Assembly (NCBI GenBank): GCA_018242565.1
Contig: JAFEBR010000740.1
Location: 1-34,806 of the forward strand
DNA from: Planctomycetota bacterium
GTDB taxonomy: Bacteria; Planctomycetota; Planctomycetia; Planctomycetales; Planctomycetaceae
Direction of reading: 5' to 3'
DNA: 34,806 nt
The notes beneath the pieces are model-generated. The model searched no databases and had not been told where the DNA came from. It saw nothing but the letters and a program-made list of their open reading frames with translations. The translations under genes were made by a program, and so were the position numbers. Of the stretch, positions 8,990 to 17,437 are shown one piece after another. Within the stretch, counting starts at the first letter, position 1. Every line of letters starts with the position of its first letter.

Positions 8990-10003
8990 TCAAAAGTCTT
9001 CGTCGTCCGACTGGTCCTGGTCAGCCGTGGCGCGAGACGTTTTTCGCTGACTCGGCACTCGGGGCTGTCGTCTGGTCGGGCGATCGGTTTCGTCGTCTGA
9101 AAAAATGTCATTGTCATCAGCTGCTTGCCGGCTCTGTTTCGCCTTCGTGCGTGCAATCGAGGCGGGTCGGACCGGGGCCACATCGGCCACGTCTTCCGCT
9201 TGAGCTTGTTCTTCATAACCGACCAGAGCGATTTTCTCTTTTTCAGTCTGCTTCAACCGGGCGGTGGCCTCTTTCATGATCCGCCGTCGTTCGGCATCCG
9301 TCAGCTCCACGGCCTTGGGCCGTTTGGCCTGCAGTTGTTCCTGAATCTCTTGCGGCGAGGGAAGTCGCGTGGAGGTGGTGTGCTGGGCCGGTGCCGTCTG
9401 GTCAACGGTTGGCAGTTTGGCCGCGGCATTAGCCGGCAGTTTCACGAGAGGACCGGTGTCTTCCTGGGCGGAGTCGTCGTCAAACTTCTTGTTGCCGGGC
9501 AATACCACGCTGACCATATCGGAATAGGCCGGGAAGCCCTTCTTCGGCGTGTAACGGATTCGGAGCGAGCACTTGGCTTCATGGACACCCGGGCGGGTGT
9601 ACGGAACGAACACCGAGTAGGTGGCTCCGAGGGGGCCGTTGAAGAGAAATGCGTTCCAGGTTTCGGCGGGATAATCGAACTGGTGGATGGGCTGCGCCTG
9701 TTCTTCTTCGTCCCCCTGATCGTCGAAGACGTAAATGCGCACGTCGCCATCGACCTGGGCCGGAGTATCGCTGTTCTGACCGAAAAACATGATCTGGGCC
9801 GAAAACCCGCGGCAGGTTTTCCCCTGGTTCATGCCGCTGGCCGGTTCCCAGATCCCGAGAACCCGGATGACGGGATTCTTCTGCCCCGTCTTGGGAAATT
9901 GATGCTTGGCAAACTTGAAGAGTCCCGAATTCGAGCAACCGGCAAGGGTCAGCAACAACAGGGCTGTTGCCAGGCGTTGGGTGGCGATGTGGGTCTTCTG
10001 CAT
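8990..10003 (-). CDS. Putative lipoprotein of unknown function
   Basis: A 337-residue protein with a lipoprotein signal: hydrophobic ATALLLLTLAGC ending in a lipobox with Cys23. Residues about 40-185 form a conserved-looking globular part (VIRVLGIWEPASG, then RIYVFDD, YSVFVPYTRPGVH and SLRIRYTPKKG), probably beta-rich. The remaining half is polar: Pro/Gln linkers, a charged helical stretch (about 225-260, ELTDAERRRIMKEA), and an acidic, Arg-rich tail ending QSDDEDF. I do not recognise a named family. It lies 199 nt downstream of the secretin gene on the same strand, so a role as an envelope partner of that secretin is possible but unproven. Confidence 0.8.
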   Translation of the reverse strand: MQKTHIATQRLATALLLLTLAGCSNSGLFKFAKHQFPKTGQKNPVIRVLGIWEPASGMNQGKTCRGFSAQIMFFGQNSDTPAQVDGDVRIYVFDDQGDEEEQAQPIHQFDYPAETWNAFLFNGPLGATYSVFVPYTRPGVHEAKCSLRIRYTPKKGFPAYSDMVSVVLPGNKKFDDDSAQEDTGPLVKLPANAAAKLPTVDQTAPAQHTTSTRLPSPQEIQEQLQAKRPKAVELTDAERRRIMKEATARLKQTEKEKIALVGYEEQAQAEDVADVAPVRPASIARTKAKQSRQAADDNDIFSDDETDRPTRRQPRVPSQRKTSRATADQDQSDDEDF

Positions 10004-10129
10004 AACTGCACCTGTCCGAACTTGTCACCAGGGGGGAGATCGACGGCTGTCGATCGGGTGTGATGCGTGAATCTGTCTCTTCCGTATCAGGTCCTTCGGG
10101 ATCAGCCAGCAACCGCCGTGCGGGTCGCT

Positions 10130-10174
10130 GTTGACCGAACGTCAACCGGTGTGTCGTTCGTCGGCACACCGGTT
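10130..10174 (-). terminator. Adjacent hairpins downstream of the secretin gene
   Basis: AACCGGTGTG (10144-10153) pairs perfectly with CACACCGGTT (10165-10174) over an 11-nt loop. It overlaps a smaller hairpin, GTTGAC (10130-10135) with GTCAAC (10141-10146), and the two are mutually exclusive by three bases. The larger one begins 29 nt after the secretin stop codon. There is no strong U-tract, so it may be a weak terminator or a processing/stability element between the secretin and lipoprotein genes. Confidence 0.5.
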
Positions 10175-10202
10175 GTGCATTCCGGTCCAGGTCGAGTCGT
10201 TG

Positions 10203-13200
10203 TTACGGCTCGTCGCCTTCGTCGGTCTCTTCAACCACCGGTTGGGGTGGTTTCTTCGACTTCTTGCGTGAGGCTGGCTTTTCCGGGTTCACCGGTTTCG
10301 CCACCGTTTCCTGGTCGTTCACTTCCGCGGCCTGGGCATTTGCCGACCGCGACTTTCCTTTGGCTGAGGCCGATTTTCCGTCAGCCTGGAAGGCGGCCTG
10401 AGCGACCGATCCTGACTTGCGTTTCTTCGCCGCCGCTTCGGCACCCGGAGCGGGTTTCGGTTCCTTGGTCTTTTTCGTCGTCGGCCGGGCGGGGATACCC
10501 GCGTCGGGCGGCGTCGGGGTCGTGCTGTCAGTCGCCGAGGGAGTGGTGTTCAAGGTCGGTCCCATCGGTTGCGGATTCGTGATCGGATCGTTTCCGATCA
10601 CCGTTCCCGGGGGACAATAATTCGCACCGATTCCATACAGCGGGCCGTGCATACGTTCCGCTTCCGATTCGATGAAGTTCAGGCGTTCGATTTCGATCTG
10701 CTTGTACATCTCGGCTTCCTGGTCGTCGGTGATGACGCGTGGGGTCAGGAAGATCAGCAGTTCGGTCCGCTGCGTCTGCTTGTAGTCATACCGGAAGGCG
10801 CGACCGAGGATGGGAATGTCACCCAGCAGCGGTACTTTGCGTTCTTCGGTGTTTTCCTGCTTGGTGATCATGCCACCGAGGATGACCGTCTGTCCGCTGT
10901 TCACGGCGATGGTCGTCTGGGCGTTGGTCGTGTTCACGATGGGCGAGGTGATGTTCTGACCGCCGGCACTCTGCCCCAGGCTCACCGACTTCTGGTCGAG
11001 CGAGTCTTTACGGGCCACGACTTCCATGATCACCAGCCCATCGGGGGTGATGCGGGGCGTGACCTGCAGAATGATACCGATCGCACGCTGTTGCACGGTC
11101 GGAACGATCACACCGGCCGTACCGTTCGAGTTGAACCCGTTGATACGGGGAATTTCCTGACCAACCTGAATCTGGGAGTATTGGTTGTCCACTGTCCGAA
11201 TCTGCGGCCGGCTGAGAATGTCGACCCGGGTACGAACCGCCAGGGCTCGCAGCAGGAAGTTGATGTTCTCTGAGCCAGCTTGCAGCACCAGGCCGCCGTA
11301 ACCCAACTGACCGTTCGACAGGGCTGTTCCGAATCCGGTCACAGCCTGGCCAGCGACGTTATTGGGATTGCTGGCCCCGGCGAACGTGTTGTTACCCAGT
11401 TGCTGAGCACCGCCGGCGGCAGGCCCGAACAGGTAACCAGGGGTGGCCGATTCAGAAATGATGTTATTGGTCGTCGTCTGCACCCCGTTGGGCGAAGTAT
11501 TCGTGGTTGAGACCGTCACTGGTGTGGGAATGGCACTCCGGCGAAACAGGATCGAATCCTGGAAGCCGAGTTCCATGCCGAATTCGTCGGTATTGGTCAG
11601 TCCGACTTCCACGATCAGCCCCTGGATCAGCACCTGTCGCGGCGTACGGTCCAGTTTGAGAATCAGATCGTAGATGTCCTTGAAGAACCGCGGCGTGGCA
11701 CTGATCAGCAGGCTGTTGCTGGTCGCTTCCGGGACCACGATCACTTCCCGTTCGATCTGTTCGAACGGACTCAGAATTCCCGGGTCAGCCGTCAACACTT
11801 GCTGTTGTGTCTGCAGGAACTGGCTGATGGCCGTGGAGACGTTGGCCGCCGGGGCGTTCTTGAGGCGGTACACCTCGTTCTGCCGCTGACGGATGTCGCT
11901 TTCATCCAGTTTCATCACGACGGCTTCCACGACGCTCAGCGCGCCGCCACCACCGATCGCAATGATGCTGTTCGTGCGGACGTCAACGCTGAACCGCAGG
12001 GGAATCAGCATGCTGCTGGAGTCTTCGGCGTCGGCCACGAGCAGACCGGGCACGCCCTGCTGCTGGTTGCCGCCCCCTTGTCCCCCCTGTTGTCCCGTCC
12101 GCTGAATACCAAACAGGCGTTCGAGCAGGGTCTGCACCGAGGTCGCGTCGGCGTTCGTGAGTTTGAATACCTTGATTTCGGCGATGGTCGCCGAGGGGCG
12201 GTCGAGTTGCTTAATGATCCGCGACACAAATTCCATGCTGCTGTGAGGCGCGGTCACGAGGATGCTGTTGGTCCGCAGGTCGGCATGGAAGCGGATGTCA
12301 GACAGAATCCCGGAGCGGAGCTTGCGGCCATCGGGCCCTTCTTCGTCCAGGAATTCGAGGATCGTCGATTTCACTTCCCGCAACTCGGCCGAACTGCCCG
12401 AGTTCGACTGGGCCTGCTGCTGAGCGGCGAAACCGCCCTGGGCACCGGGCTGACCGGTCGTGGGAGCCGTTGTGGCTCGTGCGGGACCCAGCACATTCTG
12501 GATCGCGCTCGACAGCGTAAAGGCCACTTCATCCGCTACGGCATTGGTCAGCGGGAAGATCTTGAACTGCTGTTTCGAATCGCTCTCGTCTTTATCGAGT
12601 TGCTCAATCAACGAGACCACTTCTTTCAGGTCCCGCGGGCGTGCCTGCACAATCACCGAGTTCGTTCGCAGGTCGTCGATGATCTTGACTCGCGGCAACA
12701 GGCCCGGCGTATTCGCCGTGTTCTGGTTGGCGGCCTGCGTGGTCGTCGTCTGCGGCGGGTACAGTGCTTCCACTTTGTCGACGACCTGTGAAGGAACGGC
12801 ATACTTGAGCCGAACGACGGCAAACTCGGTTTGCGGGTTGCTGGCGCGGTCGAGTTCGTCGATCAACTGGAAGACATAGTCAATGTCAGCGTTCGAGGCG
12901 ACGATCAAGACGGCATTGGGGCGGGCCACGGGGAACACCGAGATGGCCTGCGATTGTTGCACCGAGCTGTTGCGGGCTCCTGCCAGCCGGTCGTAAACAT
13001 TGGTCAACAGTGTGGCCAGCGAGTCGCTCGAGATATGCCGCAGGATGGCGAGTTTGACACGCGGTGCCGTCTGGATACTGAGGCGTTCGATTTCTTCGAT
13101 CACCTTTTCAACGGCCTCGACGTCGGCCTGATTACCGCGGATCACCAGGATCCCCAGTTCAGGAACGGATTCGACCAGCACGTCCCCCTTCAGGCTGCCA

Positions 13201-14462
13201 AACAGGGCGCGTTCGCCATCATTGTCGGCTGCATCTTCCGCTCGTTCGCGGTTGGCAGCAGCGTCTGTGGGACGACGGGCGGGCATTTCTGGCTCTGCGT
13301 CCTGATCGTCGGCTTCGGGCTTCGCGGCGTCGTCGCGAGTGTTGCGTCGCGACGTGTCCCGCGTCGCCTGGGCGAGTCGGTCGAGTTCCGGCTGCAGGGC
13401 GGTCGCCATCTTGCTGGCGTCCTTCTTGGTCCGGATCACGCGGGTGGTCGCCGCACCGTCTTTGTTCTTGCTCGAACCATCCAGCGACTTGATCAGCTTG
13501 ATGATCGGCTTGGTTTCTGTTTGTGGTGCCGAGACGATCAGTTCGTTGCGATTGGAATCAATCCCGACGGCGAATTGAACAGGGGTTGATTCAGCCGAAT
13601 CGGTTCGGCGTTTGCCCGAGGGCAGCTTGCGTACTCGGAAGCCGCGCAGTCCCTGGGGGCCGTCGTCGGTCTTTTCAGCCGCGTTCCCAAAAGCGCGGTA
13701 GACACGACCGGCAATGGAACTGGCTTTCTGGGTCCGCAGCGGAACTGTGGTCTCGACGAAATTCGCTTCGGGATCAGCCTCGGCTTGTCGCGAGGTGGGC
13801 GCGTCTTCGAACTCGGCTGCCGTCAGTTGAATCGGATTGGCGCGCTTGGCCTGGCGGGCCGGTTTCTCGGCTTTCGCATCACCTCGAGCCAGCTTGGCCG
13901 GCTCGTAACTGTCCGGCTTGGCCGTGGCGGTTTCGGTTTCTGTATCGCTGGCCGGTTCGCGGGGGTCCGTTAAGCGGGCATCGCCCTTGAGGACGGCCGG
14001 TTGGTACTCGTGTTTGAAGTCTCGCAGTTGGTTCAAGACCAGGAACCGGCCCTTGAACTGGACCCGGAAGTTGACCGGTTCCAATTCCTGGTTGATGATC
14101 TTCAGCGCTTCGGCTTTGGTATGCCGCTTCATATCCCAGCGACTGAATTTCTTCTTCGGGATAAAGTCGGCGACCAGAGTGGTCTCAGTCGCCTCGGCGA
14201 AGTCCTTCAGGACTTTTTCCATGGGCGCTTCGACATAATTGAGCCGAATGACACCGCGCTTCGCCGCGCCCGGATCATCGGGATCCGAGGTGTCGATGGT
14301 TTCGACCGGTTCCGCCTCGGCGGTGGGCTTGGCCGACTGCCGGCTCGATTTCGGTGGTGCCGCCGACAGCGGCTCAACCGCCAGCATCCCGAACGGAATC
14401 GCCAGCAGGCAGAGGCCGATGCCAACAAACCGTGTTCTACGCCAGTGAACCGCTGTTTTCAC
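10203..14462 (-). CDS. Very large GspD-type secretin with expanded N-domain array
   Basis: Outer-membrane secretin of the type II secretion/GspD class, about 1,419 residues, roughly twice the usual GspD. I choose the GTG at 14462: GGAG lies seven bases upstream and the first residues then form a signal peptide (TRFVGIGLCLLAIPFGMLAV, cleavage near SAAP). In order: an N0-like domain (about 69-145), then about seven N1-type modules (about 235-940), each a strand-helix unit ending in patterns like TNSVIVQARPRDLKEVVSLI, separated by disordered, charged linkers. The secretin beta-domain (about 940-1245) has VLIQGLIVEVG, VDILSRPQIRTVDNQ, GQTVILGGMI and the C-terminal PLLGDIPILGRAF. A Lys/Pro/Ala-rich tail (about 1250-1419) follows. 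No other gsp genes are adjacent. The planctomycete cell plan may require a longer periplasmic channel, which is inference. Confidence 0.92.
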   Translation of the reverse strand: MKTAVHWRRTRFVGIGLCLLAIPFGMLAVEPLSAAPPKSSRQSAKPTAEAEPVETIDTSDPDDPGAAKRGVIRLNYVEAPMEKVLKDFAEATETTLVADFIPKKKFSRWDMKRHTKAEALKIINQELEPVNFRVQFKGRFLVLNQLRDFKHEYQPAVLKGDARLTDPREPASDTETETATAKPDSYEPAKLARGDAKAEKPARQAKRANPIQLTAAEFEDAPTSRQAEADPEANFVETTVPLRTQKASSIAGRVYRAFGNAAEKTDDGPQGLRGFRVRKLPSGKRRTDSAESTPVQFAVGIDSNRNELIVSAPQTETKPIIKLIKSLDGSSKNKDGAATTRVIRTKKDASKMATALQPELDRLAQATRDTSRRNTRDDAAKPEADDQDAEPEMPARRPTDAAANRERAEDAADNDGERALFGSLKGDVLVESVPELGILVIRGNQADVEAVEKVIEEIERLSIQTAPRVKLAILRHISSDSLATLLTNVYDRLAGARNSSVQQSQAISVFPVARPNAVLIVASNADIDYVFQLIDELDRASNPQTEFAVVRLKYAVPSQVVDKVEALYPPQTTTTQAANQNTANTPGLLPRVKIIDDLRTNSVIVQARPRDLKEVVSLIEQLDKDESDSKQQFKIFPLTNAVADEVAFTLSSAIQNVLGPARATTAPTTGQPGAQGGFAAQQQAQSNSGSSAELREVKSTILEFLDEEGPDGRKLRSGILSDIRFHADLRTNSILVTAPHSSMEFVSRIIKQLDRPSATIAEIKVFKLTNADATSVQTLLERLFGIQRTGQQGGQGGGNQQQGVPGLLVADAEDSSSMLIPLRFSVDVRTNSIIAIGGGGALSVVEAVVMKLDESDIRQRQNEVYRLKNAPAANVSTAISQFLQTQQQVLTADPGILSPFEQIEREVIVVPEATSNSLLISATPRFFKDIYDLILKLDRTPRQVLIQGLIVEVGLTNTDEFGMELGFQDSILFRRSAIPTPVTVSTTNTSPNGVQTTTNNIISESATPGYLFGPAAGGAQQLGNNTFAGASNPNNVAGQAVTGFGTALSNGQLGYGGLVLQAGSENINFLLRALAVRTRVDILSRPQIRTVDNQYSQIQVGQEIPRINGFNSNGTAGVIVPTVQQRAIGIILQVTPRITPDGLVIMEVVARKDSLDQKSVSLGQSAGGQNITSPIVNTTNAQTTIAVNSGQTVILGGMITKQENTEERKVPLLGDIPILGRAFRYDYKQTQRTELLIFLTPRVITDDQEAEMYKQIEIERLNFIESEAERMHGPLYGIGANYCPPGTVIGNDPITNPQPMGPTLNTTPSATDSTTPTPPDAGIPARPTTKKTKEPKPAPGAEAAAKKRKSGSVAQAAFQADGKSASAKGKSRSANAQAAEVNDQETVAKPVNPEKPASRKKSKKPPQPVVEETDEGDEP

Positions 14463-14548
14463 GGGAAGTCTCCGAGTGTCACTCAATTCGAAACTTAATC
14501 TGAATCCACGCCTGTGTGTCTCGTAAGACACAACGCGCCCATACAACC

Positions 14549-14730
14549 GTTAAAGTCGCGTTCTCTGGTTTTATCGGCAAACTTTAACAGTGGCCTAAAC
14601 TCGGACCGGCTGCCTGCGACCAGAAAATCACAAAAAAAGTGTCCTAACTACTGGCGCGACATTGGGATGTGACTGAGTTTTGAGACAAAGCAGGGGCTCA
14701 AACGCGCAAAATCCCGTAAAAAGCAGGGGC
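14549..14730. promoter_or_regulatory. Divergent regulatory region between secretin and rlmN with repeats
   Basis: This 275-nt-class spacer separates divergent genes and so must hold both promoters. It contains an inverted repeat, GTTAAAGT (14549-14556) with ACTTTAAC (14581-14588), and a perfect 11-bp direct repeat, AAAGCAGGGGC, at 14687-14697 and 14720-14730, 33 bp apart (close to three helical turns). An A-tract (14631-14638) lies between. The spacing suggests protein binding on one face of the DNA. I could not assign -10/-35 boxes with confidence. Confidence 0.45.
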
Positions 14731-14821
14731 CGGACTTGCTTCAACGTGGCTGGTCCCCGAAACTACCGACAGATGTCGTTTTGCCGCTCTGCCGGGCGGT
14801 GCCAGGGGTAAATCCAGACCT

Positions 14822-15889
14822 ATGATTCTGCTCAAAGATCAAACACTGCCTGAACTTACGACGTCTCTGGCTGACTTGGGCCCGTCGGATCGGGTTGTTC
14901 GACTGTTGCAGGCCGGGGCTGTTCGGCAGCGAATGACCGAAGTTCCGACCGAAATGCCCAACGTGGCCCGCCGATTACTGCAGGCGGTCCGCGAGCGAGT
15001 CACGATTCCCCATTTGAAACTGGTTAACAAAACTGTCTCACCTGTCGACGGTTTTGCGAAATACCTGTTTGAGGGGCAGGGCCCCGGCCGGTTTGAAGCC
15101 GTCCGCATTCCCCTGCTGCATAAGCCCGAAGATAAGAAGTATGTCATCTGCGTCAGTTCCCAGGTGGGCTGCGCGATGGATTGTGCCTTCTGTGCGACGG
15201 GCCGGATGGGGTTTCAGAGGAACTTGGCAACTTGGGAAATGGTAGACCAGGTCACTCATATTCAAGCCGATTCAGAGCACCCGGTGCGTGGCGTGGTCTT
15301 CATGGGCATGGGGGAACCGATGCTCAATTACGACCGGGTCATGAAAGCTGCCAAGATTTTCTCCGAACCGTGCAGCCTGGCGATCAATTCAAAATCGATT
15401 ACGGTTTCGACCGTGGGAATCGTGCCGGCGATTCGACGATTCACTGCCGAAAAGCGTCCCTACCGGCTGATCGTTTCATTGACAGCTGCCGAAACCAAGA
15501 AGCGCGAAAGTCTGTTTCCCGTCGAGCGCATTCATCCTTTGCCCGAATTACTCGAAGCCGTTCGTGAGTACCACTCGGTAACGGGGAAGCGCGTGACGTT
15601 CGCCTGGACGGTCTTGGCCGGAATTAACACGGGCCGCGACGATGCCCGGGCTTTGGCCGAACTGACTCGCGGTTTGCCGATCTTGCTGAATCTGATCGAC
15701 GTCAACGATCCGACAGGAAAATTTCGGCGTCCGTCAACAGAGGAAGCGAATCGCTTTCGCGATTACCTGCGGGAAGAATTGGGAATGCCGATTCAGAAGC
15801 GGTACAGCGGTGGACAGGATATTCACGGAGCGTGCGGCATGCTGGCGGCTCTCACGGAAACAGCCGGGCCCACGTTGGAGCAGTCATAA
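14822..15889 (+). CDS. rlmN: RlmN/Cfr-family radical SAM rRNA methyltransferase
   Basis: A 355-residue radical SAM enzyme that methylates C2 of A2503 in 23S rRNA (and, in some bacteria, tRNA A37). All catalytic features are visible: the [4Fe-4S] motif CxxxCxxC at Cys117, Cys121 and Cys124 (QVGCAMDCAFCATG), Cys110 in ICVSSQ, the SAM-binding GMGEPMLNYD, and Cys338 in the C-terminal DIHGACGML, the methyl-carrying cysteine. Cys110 and Cys338 correspond by position to the E. coli pair Cys118/Cys355. The tail reads RYSGGQDIHG where many RlmN have SRGDDI, so it is a divergent subgroup. Cfr-like C8 activity cannot be excluded from sequence alone. It is the first gene of a plus-strand group and overlaps the next gene. 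Confidence 0.9.
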   Translation: MILLKDQTLPELTTSLADLGPSDRVVRLLQAGAVRQRMTEVPTEMPNVARRLLQAVRERVTIPHLKLVNKTVSPVDGFAKYLFEGQGPGRFEAVRIPLLHKPEDKKYVICVSSQVGCAMDCAFCATGRMGFQRNLATWEMVDQVTHIQADSEHPVRGVVFMGMGEPMLNYDRVMKAAKIFSEPCSLAINSKSITVSTVGIVPAIRRFTAEKRPYRLIVSLTAAETKKRESLFPVERIHPLPELLEAVREYHSVTGKRVTFAWTVLAGINTGRDDARALAELTRGLPILLNLIDVNDPTGKFRRPSTEEANRFRDYLREELGMPIQKRYSGGQDIHGACGMLAALTETAGPTLEQS

Positions 15890-16524
15890 TGCGGTTGGAG
15901 AAGTTGCCTGAACAGATACGTCTGATCGGGCCGCACTGGGTGTTTGAGTTTCAACGAGTCGCCGACCGCTGGCAGCATACCGTGCTGTGGAAACAGGGCC
16001 CGGAATTTCTGCCGGTGCTGCAATCGGCAGAAGGCACTCCCACTGGCGAGCATCTGCCCTCTCCCGCGTTTCAGGATCTGCTGCTGGAACCACTCGCAGG
16101 TGATGACTGTGAATTTCAAGTGATGGGGCAGTCGGGACAGGGCATTTACACCGCGGCGATTCGCTATGATGCGACAGACGGCGCCCTCGATTTTGATGTC
16201 TGTGCCCGCGGAAAAAAGGGGCTGGAATCGTTGTGTCTGACCAGCACGTATCTCCTGCCGCGGGAACAGCGGGCCCCGATTTCCGTCGAGCCTGAGGAGA
16301 GTGTCGTCGCTCTGCCGGAACGCAATCTCACTTTGAAACTTGCCCCTGTCCCGATCGCCGGGGTGCCGGTTGCCAAATGTCGCCGCGTCACCGAAGCGGG
16401 CCAGGCCGGACTGGCGATCGGGCATTTTGCCACGGCGGAAATCGGCGGGGGCTCCCGTCAAATCAGTGTTCGCTGGCGCTATCGTCTGAGCGTCTTGAGT
16501 GGACCCTTGATTTCAGCGGATTGA
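15889..16524 (+). CDS. Unknown protein translationally coupled to rlmN
   Basis: A 211-residue protein I do not recognise. The ATG at 15889 shares a base with the rlmN stop (TAATG), a sign of coupled translation. An in-frame start further up would overlap rlmN and gives a non-conserved leader. There is no signal peptide or membrane segment. The chain looks beta-rich with many short hydrophobic strands (HWVFEFQRV, YTAAIRYDA, LDFDVCARG, RQISVRWRYRLSVL), suggesting a cytoplasmic beta-sandwich or barrel. Coupling to rlmN suggests a role linked to ribosome or RNA modification, which is inference only. Confidence 0.78.
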   Translation: MRLEKLPEQIRLIGPHWVFEFQRVADRWQHTVLWKQGPEFLPVLQSAEGTPTGEHLPSPAFQDLLLEPLAGDDCEFQVMGQSGQGIYTAAIRYDATDGALDFDVCARGKKGLESLCLTSTYLLPREQRAPISVEPEESVVALPERNLTLKLAPVPIAGVPVAKCRRVTEAGQAGLAIGHFATAEIGGGSRQISVRWRYRLSVLSGPLISAD

Positions 16525-16580
16525 TGCTTCAAAATGCCGCTGGTTTGTGTGTCGAAACGTGAAAAGGTCGTACACGGGAA

Positions 16581-16618
16581 CCAGGTGGCACCGATTCCGC
16601 GGGAATCGCCCCACCTGG
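16581..16618 (+). promoter_or_regulatory. Strong leader hairpin upstream of the PLSKLE-repeat gene
   Basis: CCAGGTGG (16581-16588) pairs with CCACCTGG (16611-16618). Inside, after a small internal loop, CGATTCC (16592-16598) pairs with GGAATCG (16602-16608) over a GCG loop. Fifteen pairs in total end about 6 nt before the GAGGA ribosome site and 15 nt before the ATG at 16634. No U-tract follows, so it is not an intrinsic terminator. Its position suits control of translation or RNA processing. Confidence 0.7.
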
Positions 16619-16633
16619 CCACGAGGAATTTGT

Positions 16634-17431
16634 ATGTCGTTTGAACAAGTGGAAGTGCTGAAAAAGCAGTTCACCGATAAATATGTGGAAGTGGACGCTG
16701 CGGTCCCCGAGTTGCGCCGCTTTCAGGGGCTGACCGGCCAGGTCAAGACCGTCAACATGAGCGGTCGGGCCCTGGTGCAGTTTCAGCATCCGGTGGACAT
16801 CAGTTGGTACGACATTGAAACCTCTTATTTGCGCGTCGTGGATGCCCCGGTGAAAAAAGCCCCGGCGGCAAAAGCGGCGGAAACCGAGGCCAAAGCGGCC
16901 CCGGCGGCCAAACCGGCCGCTGCTAAGCCGGCTGGCAAAAGTCCGCTGGAATTGGCGCGGGCCCAGGGCGCGGCTGGTTCGGGCGGTGCTGCCGCTGCAC
17001 CGGCGGCAGGTGCCAAGCCGTTATCGAAACTGGAACAAGCTCGTCTGCAAGGGGCGGCTGGAGCCGCGAAACCGGCTGCCGCAACTCCCGCAGCGCCGGC
17101 ACCTGCTGGCGGAAAACCGCTTTCAAAATTGGAACAGGCACGTTTACAAGGTGCGGCCGGATCGGCCAAACCTGCCGCAGCGACGCCTGCAGCACCCGCT
17201 CCCGCTCCGGCGGCGTCGGGGAAGCCCCTTTCCAAATTGGAATTGGCTCGCCAACAGGGGGCTGCCGGCAGCAAAGCGAGTGCTCCCGCCGAAGCTCCAG
17301 CGGCTGCCCCGGCAACTCCCGCTCCTGCACCCAAAACCGAAGCCCCGGCTGTGCCGACGACCGGTCCAGGGGGCAAACCACTTTCAAAAATCGAACTCGC
17401 ACGCCTGCAAGGCGCCTTCAAAGGAAAATAA
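16634..17431 (+). CDS. SH3-like protein with five C-terminal PLSKLE motifs
   Basis: A 265-residue protein. GAGGA eight bases before the ATG at 16634 fixes the start. Residues 1-70 form a compact domain with a KOW/SH3-barrel look (FQGLTGQVKTVNMSGRALV, then ISWYDIETSYLRVV). The rest is Ala/Pro/Lys linker carrying five copies of a 15-17-residue motif close to GKPLSKLEQARLQGAAG, at about 101-115, 127-143, 160-176, 197-212 and 247-262. The first copy is degenerate (GKSPLELARAQGAAG) and the last ends the protein. Each motif looks like a short amphipathic helix, so the tail may be a multivalent binding arm. I do not know a named family. It sits six bases upstream of ndk, likely co-transcribed, behind a strong hairpin. 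Confidence 0.85.
   Translation: MSFEQVEVLKKQFTDKYVEVDAAVPELRRFQGLTGQVKTVNMSGRALVQFQHPVDISWYDIETSYLRVVDAPVKKAPAAKAAETEAKAAPAAKPAAAKPAGKSPLELARAQGAAGSGGAAAAPAAGAKPLSKLEQARLQGAAGAAKPAAATPAAPAPAGGKPLSKLEQARLQGAAGSAKPAAATPAAPAPAPAASGKPLSKLELARQQGAAGSKASAPAEAPAAAPATPAPAPKTEAPAVPTTGPGGKPLSKIELARLQGAFKGK
16934..17428 (+). repeat. Five in-frame coding repeats (PLSKLE motif)
   Basis: DNA encoding the five helical motifs, with starts at about 16934, 17012, 17111, 17222 and 17372. The unit core encodes P-L-S-K-L/I-E-x-A-R-x-Q-G-A. Linkers between units are Ala/Pro-rich and differ in length (about 12-35 codons), so this arose by duplication followed by linker drift, not by simple slippage. Confidence 0.8.
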
Positions 17432-17437
17432 GCGAAC

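Noticed and set aside
14463-14546. TTG start for the secretin at 14546
   Set aside because: No ribosome site precedes it, and it would put 28 polar residues before the signal peptide. The GTG at 14462 has GGAG at a good distance.
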